64,000 bases of DNA from Allolobophora icterica (taxonomy: Eukaryota > Annelida > Clitellata > Crassiclitellata > Lumbricidae). The stretch's first letter is position 1, and the number at the start of each line of letters is the position of its first letter. The notes beneath the pieces were generated by a model. That model made no database searches, was not told the origin of the DNA, and saw nothing but the letters and a program-made list of their open reading frames with translations. Made by a program: the position numbers and the translations under genes. The stretch is taken from NCBI GenBank assembly GCA_963556255.1, contig OY744606.1, forward strand, positions 76,090,768 through 76,154,767, in the 5' to 3' direction. This document shows positions 47,501 through 58,463 of the stretch, in pieces.

Positions 47501-50023
47501 CATCTAGGAGAAGAGAAAACAAGAGAACGAATAAAATTATCTTTTGTATGGCCAAAGATGAGAAGAGACATTGTGAAATTTTGTAAGTCTTGTGAGAAGT
47601 GTCAATTAAAGGCAAGGAGTCTGGTGATGGATAGAGTGCCTATCACTCCAGTCTCAAGAGAAGAGGTCGCCTTCAAGAGAATGACGATGGACCTCGTTGG
47701 CCCGATCGATCCAGTATCTGCTGCAGGTCACAAGTATTGTTTATGCATTGTGGACTCGTGCATCAGATGGCCTACAATCTTCTTATTGAAATCGCTGACA
47801 GCGAAGGCTGTGTGTGAAGCGTTGACGGAACTGTTCATGAACGTTGGTGTGCCGTCCGTGATTACAAGTGACCAAGGAACGAACTTCACAGCCAGTTTGA
47901 CAAGAGAATTTCTCAATTTAATGGGCTGTAGTCCACGATTCGACACACCAGGACACCCAGAAGCTGCTGGATTAGTAGAGAGATGGAATCAGACATTTAA
48001 AAAGATGATCCATCATGTGATAATAGACAACCCGAGGAAATGGCACAAGATAATTCCTTTCACAGTGTGGGCATTACGAGAAGTGCCGAATGCAACTACT
48101 GGAGTATCACCATATATGCTTGTCTATGGAAAAATTCCGAGAGGACCATTGGCAATATTAAAAGAGAGTTGGACTAGAGAAATAAACTTACCACCTCACG
48201 TTGGAGTTAAACCAGAAAAGTATTTAAAAGAACTCAAAGAAAATATGGAGAAAGCATTATTGTTTGCAGAATCCTACTCTCGAGAAAAGCAATTACAATA
48301 CACGAATCAGTATAACAAGAGAGCAAAGCACAAAGAATTTGAAGCTGGTGAGAAAGTCATAGTTTTGTATCCAACGTCAACAAACAAACTTATTTCTCGA
48401 TGGCATGGTCCATGTACGATCATACATCGAAGATCAAAGTACTCTTATTTAGTCGATATGGGTGAAAATGGTCGAAAAATAATTCACGCCAACAAGATCA
48501 GAAAATATGTTACTCGAGCATTAAGTTGTGGTCTAATCGTTGAAGAAGATGAAGATTTTGGTTCAGTGGTTGAATTACCAATGAGGAATGAGGTTCAAGA
48601 TGACAAGAATTCACTTAACCTCGATCCTGAACAAATTAGCCATTTGACAGTAACTCAGCAAGAACAGTTGTTGAAAGTCTTGAACAAATACTGTGATAGA
48701 TTTTCAGAAAAACCCGGATTATGTACATTGGTTGAACATGAAATTGAACTAAAACCAGGATTTCGTGAAAAGGAATTTGCAGCATATCGAATTCCTTTGA
48801 TTTATCGATCAGAAGTGGAACGTCAGATCAAAGAAATGTTAAAAACAAACATTATCAAACCATCATCGAGCAGAATGGCAAGCCCTTTGGTTATTGTTAA
48901 AAAGAAAGACGGATCTTTAAGACTTGCCTGTGACTACAGATACATTAACTCATTCACAGTGGATTGTAAATATCCTATGCCGATTGTCAGAGACGTTTTG
49001 AACAAAGTTGGAAAGTCTAATGTGATTTCTATTTTGGACTGTCGAAGTGCTTATTGGACTTGTCCTGTAAAACAATCTGATCAATGGAAGACAGCTTTTG
49101 TAACACATAATGGACTGTATGAATTTACTCGTGTTCCTTTTGGAATGATAAATTCTGGACGAACTTTTGTTAAGGCGATAAATTTAGTTTTACAGCCTAT
49201 AAGTGACTTTGCAGAACCGTATGTTGATGACATTGCTGTGCATTCTGACAGTTGGAAAGTTCACTTGCAGCATCTAGATGCATTTTTGATGCAAATGAGA
49301 TTGCATAACGTTACTTTGAATTTGAAAAAATGCATATTTGGTAAGAGTGAGGTAAGGTTTATCGGTCATGTGGTTGGGTCTGGTAAGATAAAGATGAATC
49401 CAGACAGAATTGAAAGTTTGACTAATTTGAAGATCCCAGAAACTAAGAAGCAAGTTAAGCAACTGCTTGGATTTTTTAATTATTACAGGCAGTTTATTAA
49501 GGACTTTGCACAGATTGCGAAACCGCTATCTGATTTAATTAGTAAACGTGTTTCTGATAAGATTGATTGGACTGTTGAACATCAGCAAGCATTTGATTTA
49601 CTTAAAGAGGCTGTGCGATCCAAAGTAGTGTTATATGTTTTTGAAGTGGGAAAACCATTCAATTTGTACTGCGATAGTAGTGACTTTGCAGTCGGTGCTG
49701 TTTTAACACAGATGGACGACAAGGGAATAGAACGCCCTGTGTCATTTATCAGTCAAAAATTAACTGATACCCAGAAGAGATGGGCTACTGTGGAAAAGGA
49801 AGCCTATGCTATTGTTTGGGCTCTAAACAAGTTAAAAGAAATTATAATTGGATCAAAAATTTTCATTTTTACTGATCACAATCCTCTTACATATTTGACT
49901 GAGTCAATGTCTAAGTCTGCTAAACTTGTGCGTTGGGCGTTAGCCTTACAAACTTTTGATGTTGAGGTGAAGTACAAGAAGGGCAGATGGAATATTATTG
50001 CTGATTGTTTGTCAAGGTTATAA
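44561..50023 (+). CDS. gag-pol polyprotein, 1820 aa, Gmr1-like order
   Basis: One frame encodes all proteins for reverse transcription and integration. Residues 1-60 are a helical N-terminus. About 90-320 form a highly charged Glu/Lys/Arg coiled coil with LQREKEEKAE repeats. The gag core is about 325-540. A CCHC knuckle lies at 593-606 (CHNCGSDKHLVKFC). The aspartic protease has Asp706 (LSDSGAEIPV). Integrase follows directly: H974, H981, C1008, C1011, then catalytic D1044, D1104 and E1140 (D-35-E), and a C-terminal GPCTI-type module. RT comes next (LACDYRYIN; YVDD at 1554-1557), then RNase H (D1705, D1772) to the end (ADCLSRL). Integrase before RT is the Ty1/copia order, but the RT, RNase H and integrase sequences are Ty3/gypsy-like, the hallmark of Gmr1-type elements. 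No stop separates gag from pol and no env is present. Confidence 0.95.
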   Translation: MEKLSAERQADIKKMSTERLKQRLLKAGFKEEQLEGMSRGDMIQELAEVWVKEEVEEEGAVGGAVEKAIEKPPAPMSMEMLMQWMMMKEDREEKRRQEEKEIRQEELRLQREKEEKAELARQEELRLQREKEEKAERLQREKEEKAERLQREKEEKELRLQREKEEKAELARQEELRLQREREDKAEQVRKAELELQKNQFEIQLEQLKRDREDAERRRLEQMIEFEKARKSDEEVRQQQIEANRMREEEKEKARTLELERVEQIRQEELKFQKESLEKAETERQERLKLEKSKLTLKETQMREEREAERRKQQESETLVSKIKKIGDAMKHVLPQMPTDMMEVPLYFETVENAFRSFAVEKPFWVKLLLPLMTPKARTVLNRLSYDDLDNYDRVKQHLLKEFKLTSREYRARFVDAKKTTEETYTMFTARLKNLLNYYVRSRNVNREYDTLFDLLVADKLKECLPPGPLQFVLSKEGTDCLQASAVADLADIHVNNRIGFAIPNINSYPSQRSVNQSQSGKWKSNPETGNQFKGKEVKASVPVPNETREVTFGRQGFNKSSAPFAKREGNTSFTQYKRYEGNEQRGMVVKRCHNCGSDKHLVKFCPVPVAAASSSRNQEHTRVNLIQVVSDTDNQTASQENQETEVKSVMKCGIQKEILLDAEIQREVIGKDDSRILKKSFLQYVEVEIRAVDGKEPVKVKALSDSGAEIPVISEELLEGMKVEQIVKVNLQCVAGDAIPAKLVKVDVRLCGSDVEEEGFPRKIQCSLTPYVTLMCASIAKMGSTERFLLHPEIIAELKAVPQMKIKTIQGDVSVQANVMTRAQSRKQEMVDVDEKSETESSSDEENESNEQRSLSRDGVIAEMNEQEMAACENGTLNETEEDNECDVGIGDLYRDEGMDEEQKVQIADSKKFEEQQRKDESLKPWWKLAQEKESEFCVINGLLHKKYQILDQTIYQLVLPKERRIKVMELAHESVFGGHLGEEKTRERIKLSFVWPKMRRDIVKFCKSCEKCQLKARSLVMDRVPITPVSREEVAFKRMTMDLVGPIDPVSAAGHKYCLCIVDSCIRWPTIFLLKSLTAKAVCEALTELFMNVGVPSVITSDQGTNFTASLTREFLNLMGCSPRFDTPGHPEAAGLVERWNQTFKKMIHHVIIDNPRKWHKIIPFTVWALREVPNATTGVSPYMLVYGKIPRGPLAILKESWTREINLPPHVGVKPEKYLKELKENMEKALLFAESYSREKQLQYTNQYNKRAKHKEFEAGEKVIVLYPTSTNKLISRWHGPCTIIHRRSKYSYLVDMGENGRKIIHANKIRKYVTRALSCGLIVEEDEDFGSVVELPMRNEVQDDKNSLNLDPEQISHLTVTQQEQLLKVLNKYCDRFSEKPGLCTLVEHEIELKPGFREKEFAAYRIPLIYRSEVERQIKEMLKTNIIKPSSSRMASPLVIVKKKDGSLRLACDYRYINSFTVDCKYPMPIVRDVLNKVGKSNVISILDCRSAYWTCPVKQSDQWKTAFVTHNGLYEFTRVPFGMINSGRTFVKAINLVLQPISDFAEPYVDDIAVHSDSWKVHLQHLDAFLMQMRLHNVTLNLKKCIFGKSEVRFIGHVVGSGKIKMNPDRIESLTNLKIPETKKQVKQLLGFFNYYRQFIKDFAQIAKPLSDLISKRVSDKIDWTVEHQQAFDLLKEAVRSKVVLYVFEVGKPFNLYCDSSDFAVGAVLTQMDDKGIERPVSFISQKLTDTQKRWATVEKEAYAIVWALNKLKEIIIGSKIFIFTDHNPLTYLTESMSKSAKLVRWALALQTFDVEVKYKKGRWNIIADCLSRL

Positions 50024-50120
50024 GTAATCGTAAGACTGTTCATTAATTAGTTAGATATATATATATATGTTTCATGTATTTTGGTAATTTCGCAAATTTT
50101 GAAATTTAATTTGCTCAATT

Positions 50121-50141
50121 CCAGAAAAAGGAAGGAGGTAA
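50121..50141 (+). promoter_or_regulatory. polypurine tract, copy 2
   Basis: AGAAAAAGGAAGGAGG lies immediately before TAA and the 3' LTR. Confidence 0.8.
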
Positions 50142-50619
50142 TGTGAACTGAGTTTTGTGCACAGTTTTGCAGTGCGAGGTATTTAGCGTATATATTTAGT
50201 GCGCTTACTTTAGTTTCACGTGTATATGTATATATGATAGATGTATAACGTTTAGTCTTAGTGACACGCGCGGCCGGCCGATATCGGCAGCGGCGCGCTA
50301 TATGTATATTATTAGAGTTCGCTTATGCGCACAGAAGACAGGTGTGTCAAGAGGCGCGAAGAATTATGCTGACTAGAGAAGTTTGAATTCGAGTATGTTC
50401 GCTGTAGTAGTGTGGCTGACTAGTTGAGTTGTAATCGAATTGAGTTCTGTCTGTTTGTTTCTTATTAAACTGAAAAGATATTAAACTGTGTTGCTGATTA
50501 ATTCAGGTTATACTTATACGTAGAATTAGTGTTCAAAAGGTGAACGTTAAATAGGCGTTAAGTAAACAGAGAACAAGGATTTAATCAGAAGGATTGTCAA
50601 CGGAAGGATTGGGTTGACA
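50142..50619 (+). repeat. 3' LTR of copy 2
   Basis: 478 bp. It differs from the 5' LTR at GTGCACAG versus GTGTACAG near 50160 and GTTCAAAAG versus GTTCGAAAG near 50535. Confidence 0.95.
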
Positions 50620-51199
50620 ATAGCTTTTAGTAAATGTGACCTAATGTGTTTGCAGGAAGTTGATAATGGCTACAGAAAATAATTACAAGTTTATTTTGGC
50701 AATAAAAATAAGTTTTCCGCCTTTGTTGTCTTTCGTAATGTAGCTGAAAGCTTTGGATCAATTTAGTGTGGTTTGGTATCATAAGTTGGACAAGGAATTG
50801 GGCTTCAAAATACATTTAGCCATTTTATTTAAAAACAACGCAGTGGACAAAATTTTCCATAATAATTCCTATGCATTGCTTTGGGGTTGGTTGCAACAAT
50901 TTAGTTTGGGTTGGTTGCAAAGGTTGGTTCAAAGGTTCAGAATCTGGATCCCCTTTGTTGTCCAGTTTTTACATCTATTACTCAGTAATGGTTGGTCATC
51001 AAAGTAGTCGTTGAAGTTGATAAAGTAGATAGTCAAGGTATCTCCTCAGACGACAGTAGCTACCCTTCTGTCGCGGCATATTTTCATAATTATTAGGCCT
51101 ATTTGCTTATATATCCCATAGGCCGGGCTCATTTTTGATAACAGTTTATTACTGTAACTTAACAGGTTCGCATATGTCAGCTTGGATAGAATAAACGAA
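50620..51199. other. right flank of copy 2, unassigned
   Basis: Contains two GGGTTGGTTGCAA words (50885-50920) related to the left flank at 43572. The last part, ending GGATAGAATAAACGAAATTG, looks like a LINE or SINE 3' tail entering the ATTG repeat. Confidence 0.45.
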
Positions 51200-51406
<207 letters not shown>

Positions 51407-52624
51407 ATGGTATAACGGTGCAGAGATGCCTTTAGTGGCTACTTTCCTTTGTCGTTAGTAAATGTTAAAACGCTGAGATCATTTATTACATCATGAATTG
51501 ACGTCATAGTTTCTTCTACGACGTCATAATATAAAGTAGGGCCTACGTCACATTATTATGACATAATAATCTATACATATAGTTTCCATATAGTGTCCGT
51601 CCGACGATAAACGCTACGTCACAAACGGGTTCTGTTCTATTGTGAAACATAAACCTGCCGTCTTGACGACGGCGAAAACCAAGGATACATATAGGCCTAT
51701 GATATGACGTCATAATATGACGGGCAAATACACTAGTATTATATAAAAATCAATAGTTGTTTTGTAAGGGGCACAGAAATCAATAGTTGTTCTGTAAAAT
51801 ACATTTACTGTATTCTAAACTTAGGCCTACTTTTTAAAAAACGCTGGTCATGCATACATGTATACAGAAATCTTTTTTACTCGTTTGTTTAAACTAATTG
51901 TGACCGAATTTATTCTGGGTCGGAACTCACAAACATAATTTAATTGCGTATATGAAATTTCAAGCGATCATTTACATGCATCGCGAATTGGGGTAATCGT
52001 CTGTTCCATCATGTTTCAATGTTTTGAACTTGAACCTATTTATATAGCGCAATCGGTCTAATTTGTTTCGTGTGTTTGATCCACTACGACTTCAATTATC
52101 GTGAACTCATTTTAGCTGTTAGCCGTCTTGAATCAGAGTACAATTTGCCAAACTGTAGGTTATAATTCCGATTATTACTCAAAATTGCTGATAATTTCAC
52201 GAAAACCGCTATTAAATTTTCGGAAATAGAAACCAGACTAGTGTGCGCCAGTCTTTCGCGGTGAACGTTCACAGGGCGTTTTTGACAGCGAGTCTGAAAG
52301 TGGTTTACGCTAATTGTAAACGAATGGGCTTATATTGTAGGCGAAAATAGTAGATGCATAAAATAACTTACCGGTGAGAATGCTATGAGAGACAAATGTG
52401 AGAGCTGCATTTAGCTAACTACCAAACTTCCTTTAATCTTTCTGCATTTGGTGTCCGGAGCTTTGTTCTTCTAACAGGTAACATACTGCATATCGTTTTG
52501 TTATTGCGGTATAAAAGCTGTGAAGTCGAAACTGCTCTTATTTACTTATCTTCAAATTGGTTGCGTGATAAAAAAAATATTCGGCTGTAGAAATAAAGTG
52601 AAGTTAACGTAGGCCTACTTGTTT
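51407..52624. other. unassigned DNA rich in TAGGCCTA
   Basis: No gene found. TATGACGTCATAAT-like words recur (about 51500-51560 and 51705-51722), and TCAATAGTTGTT is duplicated (51750 and 51780). TAGGCCTA occurs near 51692, 51823 and 52611. Confidence 0.5.
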
Positions 52625-52815
52625 TTTATGGACACGGTAGCCGATGGGTTAGATCGCTTGCCTTATAACGCAGAGTATGGGTTCGATCCTCCTGAAAAAA
52701 CGGTTACTGTGTAGGGACCTTGAGCAAGTCGTTCGAATTGCTCAGCGCCATCGACTGATGCTTGGTCATTAGATAGTGGCGCTTAATAAAGGCATAATAG
52801 TTATAATAATAATAA
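52625..52815 (+). mobile_element. tRNA-derived SINE, family 2, copy
   Basis: Head with TAGCCGATGGGTTAGATCGC (A-box region) and B box GGTTCGATCC (about 52680-52689). The body CCTTGAGCAAGTC...AATTGCTCAGCGCCATCGA is shared with 59212-59458 (- strand). The tail is TAATAATAATAAAA. Confidence 0.8.
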
Positions 52816-52989
52816 AATGTTTAGGCCTAATTACTTCTATTACTAGGCCTACTTTTCGGTTACGCTGTATAAAGTCATGCGAAGTGAAGTGGACGCCATT
52901 CTTTAACTGTTTTCGTCAGAAGGGTCATTCTAAACTACAGAAACTCCCCAGACTAATATGTGCCTTTCAAGGAAGATTTTATAGCGCAC

Positions 52990-53335
52990 GGGCTGCAGAT
53001 GCCTTTCTAGGAGATGATTGAAACTAGAAGACTCCGGATGTTTGGACACTTCTCGCGATGCGATGGCAGGCAGGACCACGCCACAAGACACTCGGAGCCT
53101 TTATTTCCGGTCCCGAAAAGACCCTGAAGAGACCGGTCACCAAGGCACACATGGACCGGGACGATGGAAGCGGAAACCCATTGAACTTAAGCCTACACAA
53201 AGACTGGAGACGAGTCCAAGACCGCGACGATTGGTAGAGTTGTGGAAAGGGCAACGCTCAGGAGAGGGGTGCACAATAGATGATGCTGGTGGATGGAAGG
53301 CCTGTAATAATAATAATAATAATAATCTTTTTCTT
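52990..53335 (+). mobile_element. LINE ORF2 C-terminal fragment with (AAT)n tail
   Basis: The + strand reads RRLRMFGHFSRCD, the (RR)LR.FGH..R motif found downstream of RT in several LINE clades. Further decayed coding (TWTGTMEAE, VERATLRRGVHNR) follows, then an AAT tail at 53309-53331. Stops interrupt it. The clade is uncertain. Confidence 0.55.
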
Positions 53336-53886
53336 TAATTAAGCGCCTGCAAACGCACTGCGATGTACAGTGAACATACATATAGTAGAAACGGCAGCCA
53401 CGCATGTTGCCTTACAAACATGTATTAAGTAGAAGCACATGATAACAGTTTTACAGGAGTCGAATATAACTGCTTATGCGGCAGCCACATACGGCGCCAA
53501 TTCACGGCCTACTATTCATTTACTCACCGCCGCCGCCGCCTAGCGAGTGGAAGGCAGAATTGACCTTAAATTAACGGATGTCTACGGGGTTCGATCTTGG
53601 TACCTTCAGCACTTCACGCCAGTGTGTTATCCATTACTCTACGGGCATTTTAATGGAGCTCTACGCTAAAGTATTAGTAGCGGTAGTATTAGACTATTAG
53701 TAGCTGTAGGCCTAATGGTAGTAGTATTATTAGTAAGTAGGTAAGTAAGTAAGTATATTCTTTATTTCACCATTAGCAAACGCACAATGGGACAGAAGCT
53801 AGAAGCATTGATTGTAAAACAATGAAGTAATAATAAATCGAAATAAAAATTTATGCATACATGCATAATGTATGCATACATATACA
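53336..53886. other. unassigned DNA
   Basis: GTAAGTAA tetranucleotides near 53732-53756 and one TAGGCCTA near 53707. No gene. Confidence 0.5.
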
Positions 53887-54100
53887 CATACATACATACA
53901 TACATACAGTACATAAATACATACATACATACATACATACATACATACATACATACACACATACATACATACATAGTATACATACATACATACATACATA
54001 CATACATACATACATACATACATACATACATACATACATACATACATACATACATACATACATACATACATACATACATACATACATACATACATACGTA
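53887..54100. repeat. (ATAC)n microsatellite
   Basis: ACAT/CATA tetranucleotides with a few interruptions (near 53908, 53956 and 53975). Confidence 0.95.
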
Positions 54101-54263
54101 CAAAATACACAATACTCATTAGTAGAATATAGACACCGACGCGAGGGTAGAGTTAATCTGATATTGCGCCAGAAAGCCATTTGTCACGGACGCAAGACAG
54201 AATGTTGATATTCAAGACCGATAGCAAACGGAGAAAACACTGGCACACAGAGGGAAAAGACAC

Positions 54264-54302
<39 letters not shown>

Positions 54303-54659
54303 GTTTTCGTTGTAAACAGATACGGGGAAGGGATAGTCTCTCCCGTCAGTTAGTCGTACATTACCCTTCGGGGGCTTTTTCGCAAGTCGTAACGCTGCCT
54401 CTCATAAGTCTTCTTCCCTCTCGCTGCTTGAAAGCACAAACGACATTCAGGTAAATACTAGGTAGGATGAGATGCAGAAGGAGGCGGAGGGACAGAGTGA
54501 AACGGAGAGGGATATACAGACAGAGTTATTGACAGAGATGCAGAGAGTGAAGAGTATGCGTATGTCTGTGCTTATGTATACATACGCATGCATATATATG
54601 TATATAATATTATATATATTTTGTGTATATATATGAATGAAAGAATCTCATGGCCACTC
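54101..54659. other. unassigned DNA with a (CAGA)n tract
   Basis: CAGA tetranucleotides at 54265-54302 and ATATAT-rich sequence at 54590-54635. No gene. Confidence 0.5.
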
Positions 54660-56203
54660 GTCATGGTGCTGATTGGTGCATGTAGAAATCTGACTAAAGT
54701 CTTTGCGGCTCTTATGACAGAGAACGCTACTCTCGAGTGGCTTCTCACCCGATCTCTATGGACCACGTGCGCCAGAATATGGACACTGCAGAACGTCGTT
54801 CAACCAATGTCGCTCCACTACCGACCTTCTTTCCCTCCAACGAACTGCAGGGTGTCGCAGTTGGAACCGATATCCATGGAAGACCTGCGCCAGTTGCTGC
54901 TGTCGTCACCATCGAAGTTGTGTGACCTTGACCCGCTGAGAAATTATTGATGTCTTTGTGGACAAACTTTTGCCATTTTACTGATGTTATTTAATGCTGC
55001 TTTGGGTGAGAAATCGATCCCCACTTTTCAGAAGTTGGCTACTGTGTTGCCATCTCTTAAGCGACCTGGCCTCGATGCAGGGCCGCACTAAGGCTAGTGT
55101 GGGCCCGGGTGCTGTGATTACCTCTATAGCCATCATCGCGGGGCTTAATTACAAGTGCAATAACATTTTTTAATGTACTTCCGAAAATATTGGGCCCCTC
55201 AAAACTACGGGCCCGGGTGCTGCAGCACCCTTAGCCCCCCCCCCTTAATGCGGGCCTGCCTTGATGAAGTTGATGTCAACGACATGGCTAATTATCCACT
55301 TATTTCCAGACTATCTTTCTTGTCAAAGATGGTTGAGAAATGTGTCGATGCAGCTTATACAATACCTTGAGGCTAACTGCCTGCAATTGAATCATCAGTT
55401 GGGGTTTAGAAAGTTTCACTTCACAGAGTCTGTCATCACATGCATTCTTGTTGACACTTTTGGGGCTTTTGAGCGGGGGCAGGCAACACTTCTCGCCCTT
55501 TCCTTTTCAGCCACTGTGAGCGATCTGGGTATGACCTTGGACCAAAGATTGACTTTCTCAGAGCATGTGAAGAATGCATGTCGAACGTGCTTTTACCACC
55601 TAGCACTATGAGCCTGTCGCTTACAACTCAAGCAGAAACAATCCTGGAGCATGTATTCATATGCTTCAAGGTTGACTATGGGCCTATGGCAATGCCAATT
55701 ATGCACGTCAAACTCGTTCTTGCATAAATCGGCTTCAATTAGTCTTGAATGCTGCTGCTCGGCTGATCGGCGGCAATGGATTTGGTCACATATATATCCA
55801 GGTTCTTGTTGGAGAATCTGAATTGGTTACCTTTGCAAAAGCGCATTGATCATATTATCTTGATGCTCATGCGTAATTGTCTCTACACCATCTTATCTCA
55901 GGGAGCTCTGTGTCTCAGTAGGCTACCTTTATACCTGATCGCAGAATTTCTCCGCTCTGCCACGCATGGCGACTTGGTTGTCCCACCGGCCCGGCAGAGA
56001 AGTTTTGCTGTGGCCAGCCCATCCTCCTGGAACAAAGCTGCCTAACAACCTGTGACATGAGCTTCTCAGCCTCTCTTTGCCTCTTTTCCGCAAGCGCTTG
56101 AAGATCATTCTGTTCGATCTTGGTTTCATTGTGTTGGGTCGGGAGCGTCTCTGATGAATCTCTGTGAAGTGGCGCTATATAAATCTCCAATTACAATTAC
56201 AAT
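54660..56203 (+). mobile_element. CR1/L2-type LINE remnant, split by a hAT MITE
   Basis: Coding vestiges in order: LLLSSPSKLCDLDPL (about 54893-54940), LATVLPSLKRPGLD (about 55030-55075), [MITE], EVDVNDMANYPLISRLSFLS, LEANCLQLNHQLGFRK, then directly FSATVSDLGMTLDQRLTF, FLLENLNWLPLQKRID and VVPPARQRSFAVASPSSWN. These are CR1/L2-like ORF2 segments. The catalytic RT core with the F/YADD box is deleted between about 55455 and 55495. The 3' end AAGTGGCGCTATATAAAT plus an AATTAC tail is shared with 32084-32235. Non-functional. Confidence 0.8.
55078..55258. mobile_element. hAT MITE inside the LINE, 181 bp
   Basis: Terminal inverted repeats CAGGGCCGCACTAAGG and, in reverse complement, CAGGCCCGCATTAAGG. 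The 8-bp target duplication is CCTCGATG / CCTTGATG (55070-55077, 55259-55266), with one substitution. It interrupts the LINE reading frame exactly within KRPGLD|EVD. Confidence 0.9.
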
Positions 56204-56890
<687 letters not shown>

Positions 56891-57616
56891 AGATAACGAT
56901 AATCCGACAGACTATACAGTCTGTGTGACTCGTATAACGGTCGCGTCGCTGCTTTCAACACAACCAGAGGCGTCTATCCCCAAAAGTAATTGGAGCAACT
57001 TCCCCTCCCTCCCCTCCTCTTCTCCCCTCCCCCTCAATAATGATGCACATTCACTGACAGATCTTCCCCACCCCATTTTTTGGATGGAGCATTTGCTCCA
57101 AGGTTTCTGTGGAGTAGACGCCCCTGAACACAACTGAACCAGTTGTTGACTTCTAAATAACGCACAATGTTTAATTAAGCTTGCAATTCTGCTGATAGCG
57201 ACATCGACTAATGCCTTAAGCAATATCGAAGTAGCGCTAGAAAACGTCCATTTCTTGCAGGCTATCTACTCTCTCACCTCAAACTGAGCAATGGTTAAAA
57301 AGGTCTTCGTTTCTTTTGCCTTCAAGGCTCAACAGATCATCTAGTTGTTAGATAGTTCTCAAGACAAAAGACTCCAGCACACTGAAATGATCGTCAGAGA
57401 TCCTAAAATTTAGCACTTCCTAACATTTATAACATTTAAAATTCATCAATCCTTTACATTTATCAATGTTACCACGTACATGTAGCTGCATATTAATGAC
57501 AGTTATTAGGGCCTATTATTCCTGATGATTGCGTCTGTATATGTATTATTATGTACATGTGCGTATGTACGTATGCATGTATGTTTGAATGTGTGTTTGT
57601 GTGTATGTATGTATAC
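56891..57616. other. unassigned DNA
   Basis: Ends in a degenerate TATG/TGTG tract (about 57540-57612). No gene. Confidence 0.5.
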
Positions 57617-57945
57617 AACGCTGCTAGACAAAGTCGTTCAACGAAGACTCCGATGGTTTGGACATGTAGAGAGAATGCCAGCTGACCGAATCCCACACAG
57701 TGCACTACATGCAAGATTCTAAGGAAAAAGAAACTAAGGCTGACCAAGACTGCGCTGGATAGATAATATATCTGAGGACATAACATCACTTGGATTAACA
57801 TTAAGGGGGGCAATAGACTTGACAAATGACCGAGGAAAATGGAAATCATTTATTCGTACCCATCGCCGCCGAATGGCTGGCGTCAGGAACTGATGATGAT
57901 GATGAAGATGATGATGATGATGACGACGACGACGACGACGACGAT
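57617..57945 (+). mobile_element. LINE 3'-end fragment (RTE-like C-terminus) with GAT/GAC tail
   Basis: The frame starts LLDKVVQRRLRWFGHVERMP and continues, after a stop, with RWIDNI and DRGKW. This is the FGH...RP(R)xRWxDxI...DRxxW tail seen downstream of RT in RTE-like ORF2 (compare 12178-12355 here). A (GAT)n(GAC)n tail at 57890-57945 closes it. About 30 bp, CGTATGTACGTATGCATGTA onwards, occur on both sides (57560 and 57966). Confidence 0.65.
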
Positions 57946-58299
57946 GATGATGCATGCATGCATGCACGTATGTACGTATGCATGTATGTTTGAATGCATG
58001 TATGTACAATTGTACATACGCACGTAGGTATGTATGCATGCATGGACTCAAAGAAGGAGCCCCTGATATACGAGTCCGCTACAATATATATATATATATA
58101 TATATATATGTTCTGAAAGTGATATCTAGAATATGTTGTTTTTCGCATCAGATCTGTTGATTTTCTAGAAGTTAAGAAATAAGGGCCACCTGTTTACACT
58201 AAGAATCTGTTAGTCTTTGAGTATTATTAACAGTTCTCGGTTGAAATCGCTAGAGGCCGTTCTCCGTAGCAGACACCTGCGGGTTGCAACTGCGAGCAA
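57946..58299. other. unassigned DNA
   Basis: ATGC/ATGT-rich to 58045 with a TA tract at about 58084-58110; the rest unassigned. Confidence 0.5.
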
Positions 58300-58463
58300 C
58301 CTCACCTGACCTGCGTCCTAGCAGAGGCATCGCATCGCTGTTGATCTGAGCGCTCCGAGGCTGTTCCGAATCAGATGCCTACCTCACCTTGCCTGCATCC
58401 TAGCAGGTGTATTGCATCGCTGTTGATGTGAGCGCTCCGAGGTTGCTCCGAGTCAGATACGGA
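58300..58463. repeat. 82-bp tandem duplication
   Basis: Units 58300-58381 and 58382-58463 share CCTCACC, CCTAGCAG, GCATCGCTGTTGAT, TGAGCGCTCCGAGG and CAGAT. They differ at roughly one position in seven. Confidence 0.85.

Larger units (their letters stand above)
43649..50619 (+). mobile_element. Gmr1-like Ty3/gypsy LTR retrotransposon, copy 2 (6971 bp), apparently intact
   Basis: LTRs of 478 bp (43649-44126 and 50142-50619) differ at two positions found by reading. The perfect 5-bp target duplication is ATAGC (43644-43648 and 50620-50624). Primer site, polypurine tract and an uninterrupted 1820-codon gag-pol frame are all present. The pol order is PR-INT-RT-RH. It lies head to head with copy 1, 2.05 kb away. 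Confidence 0.96.
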
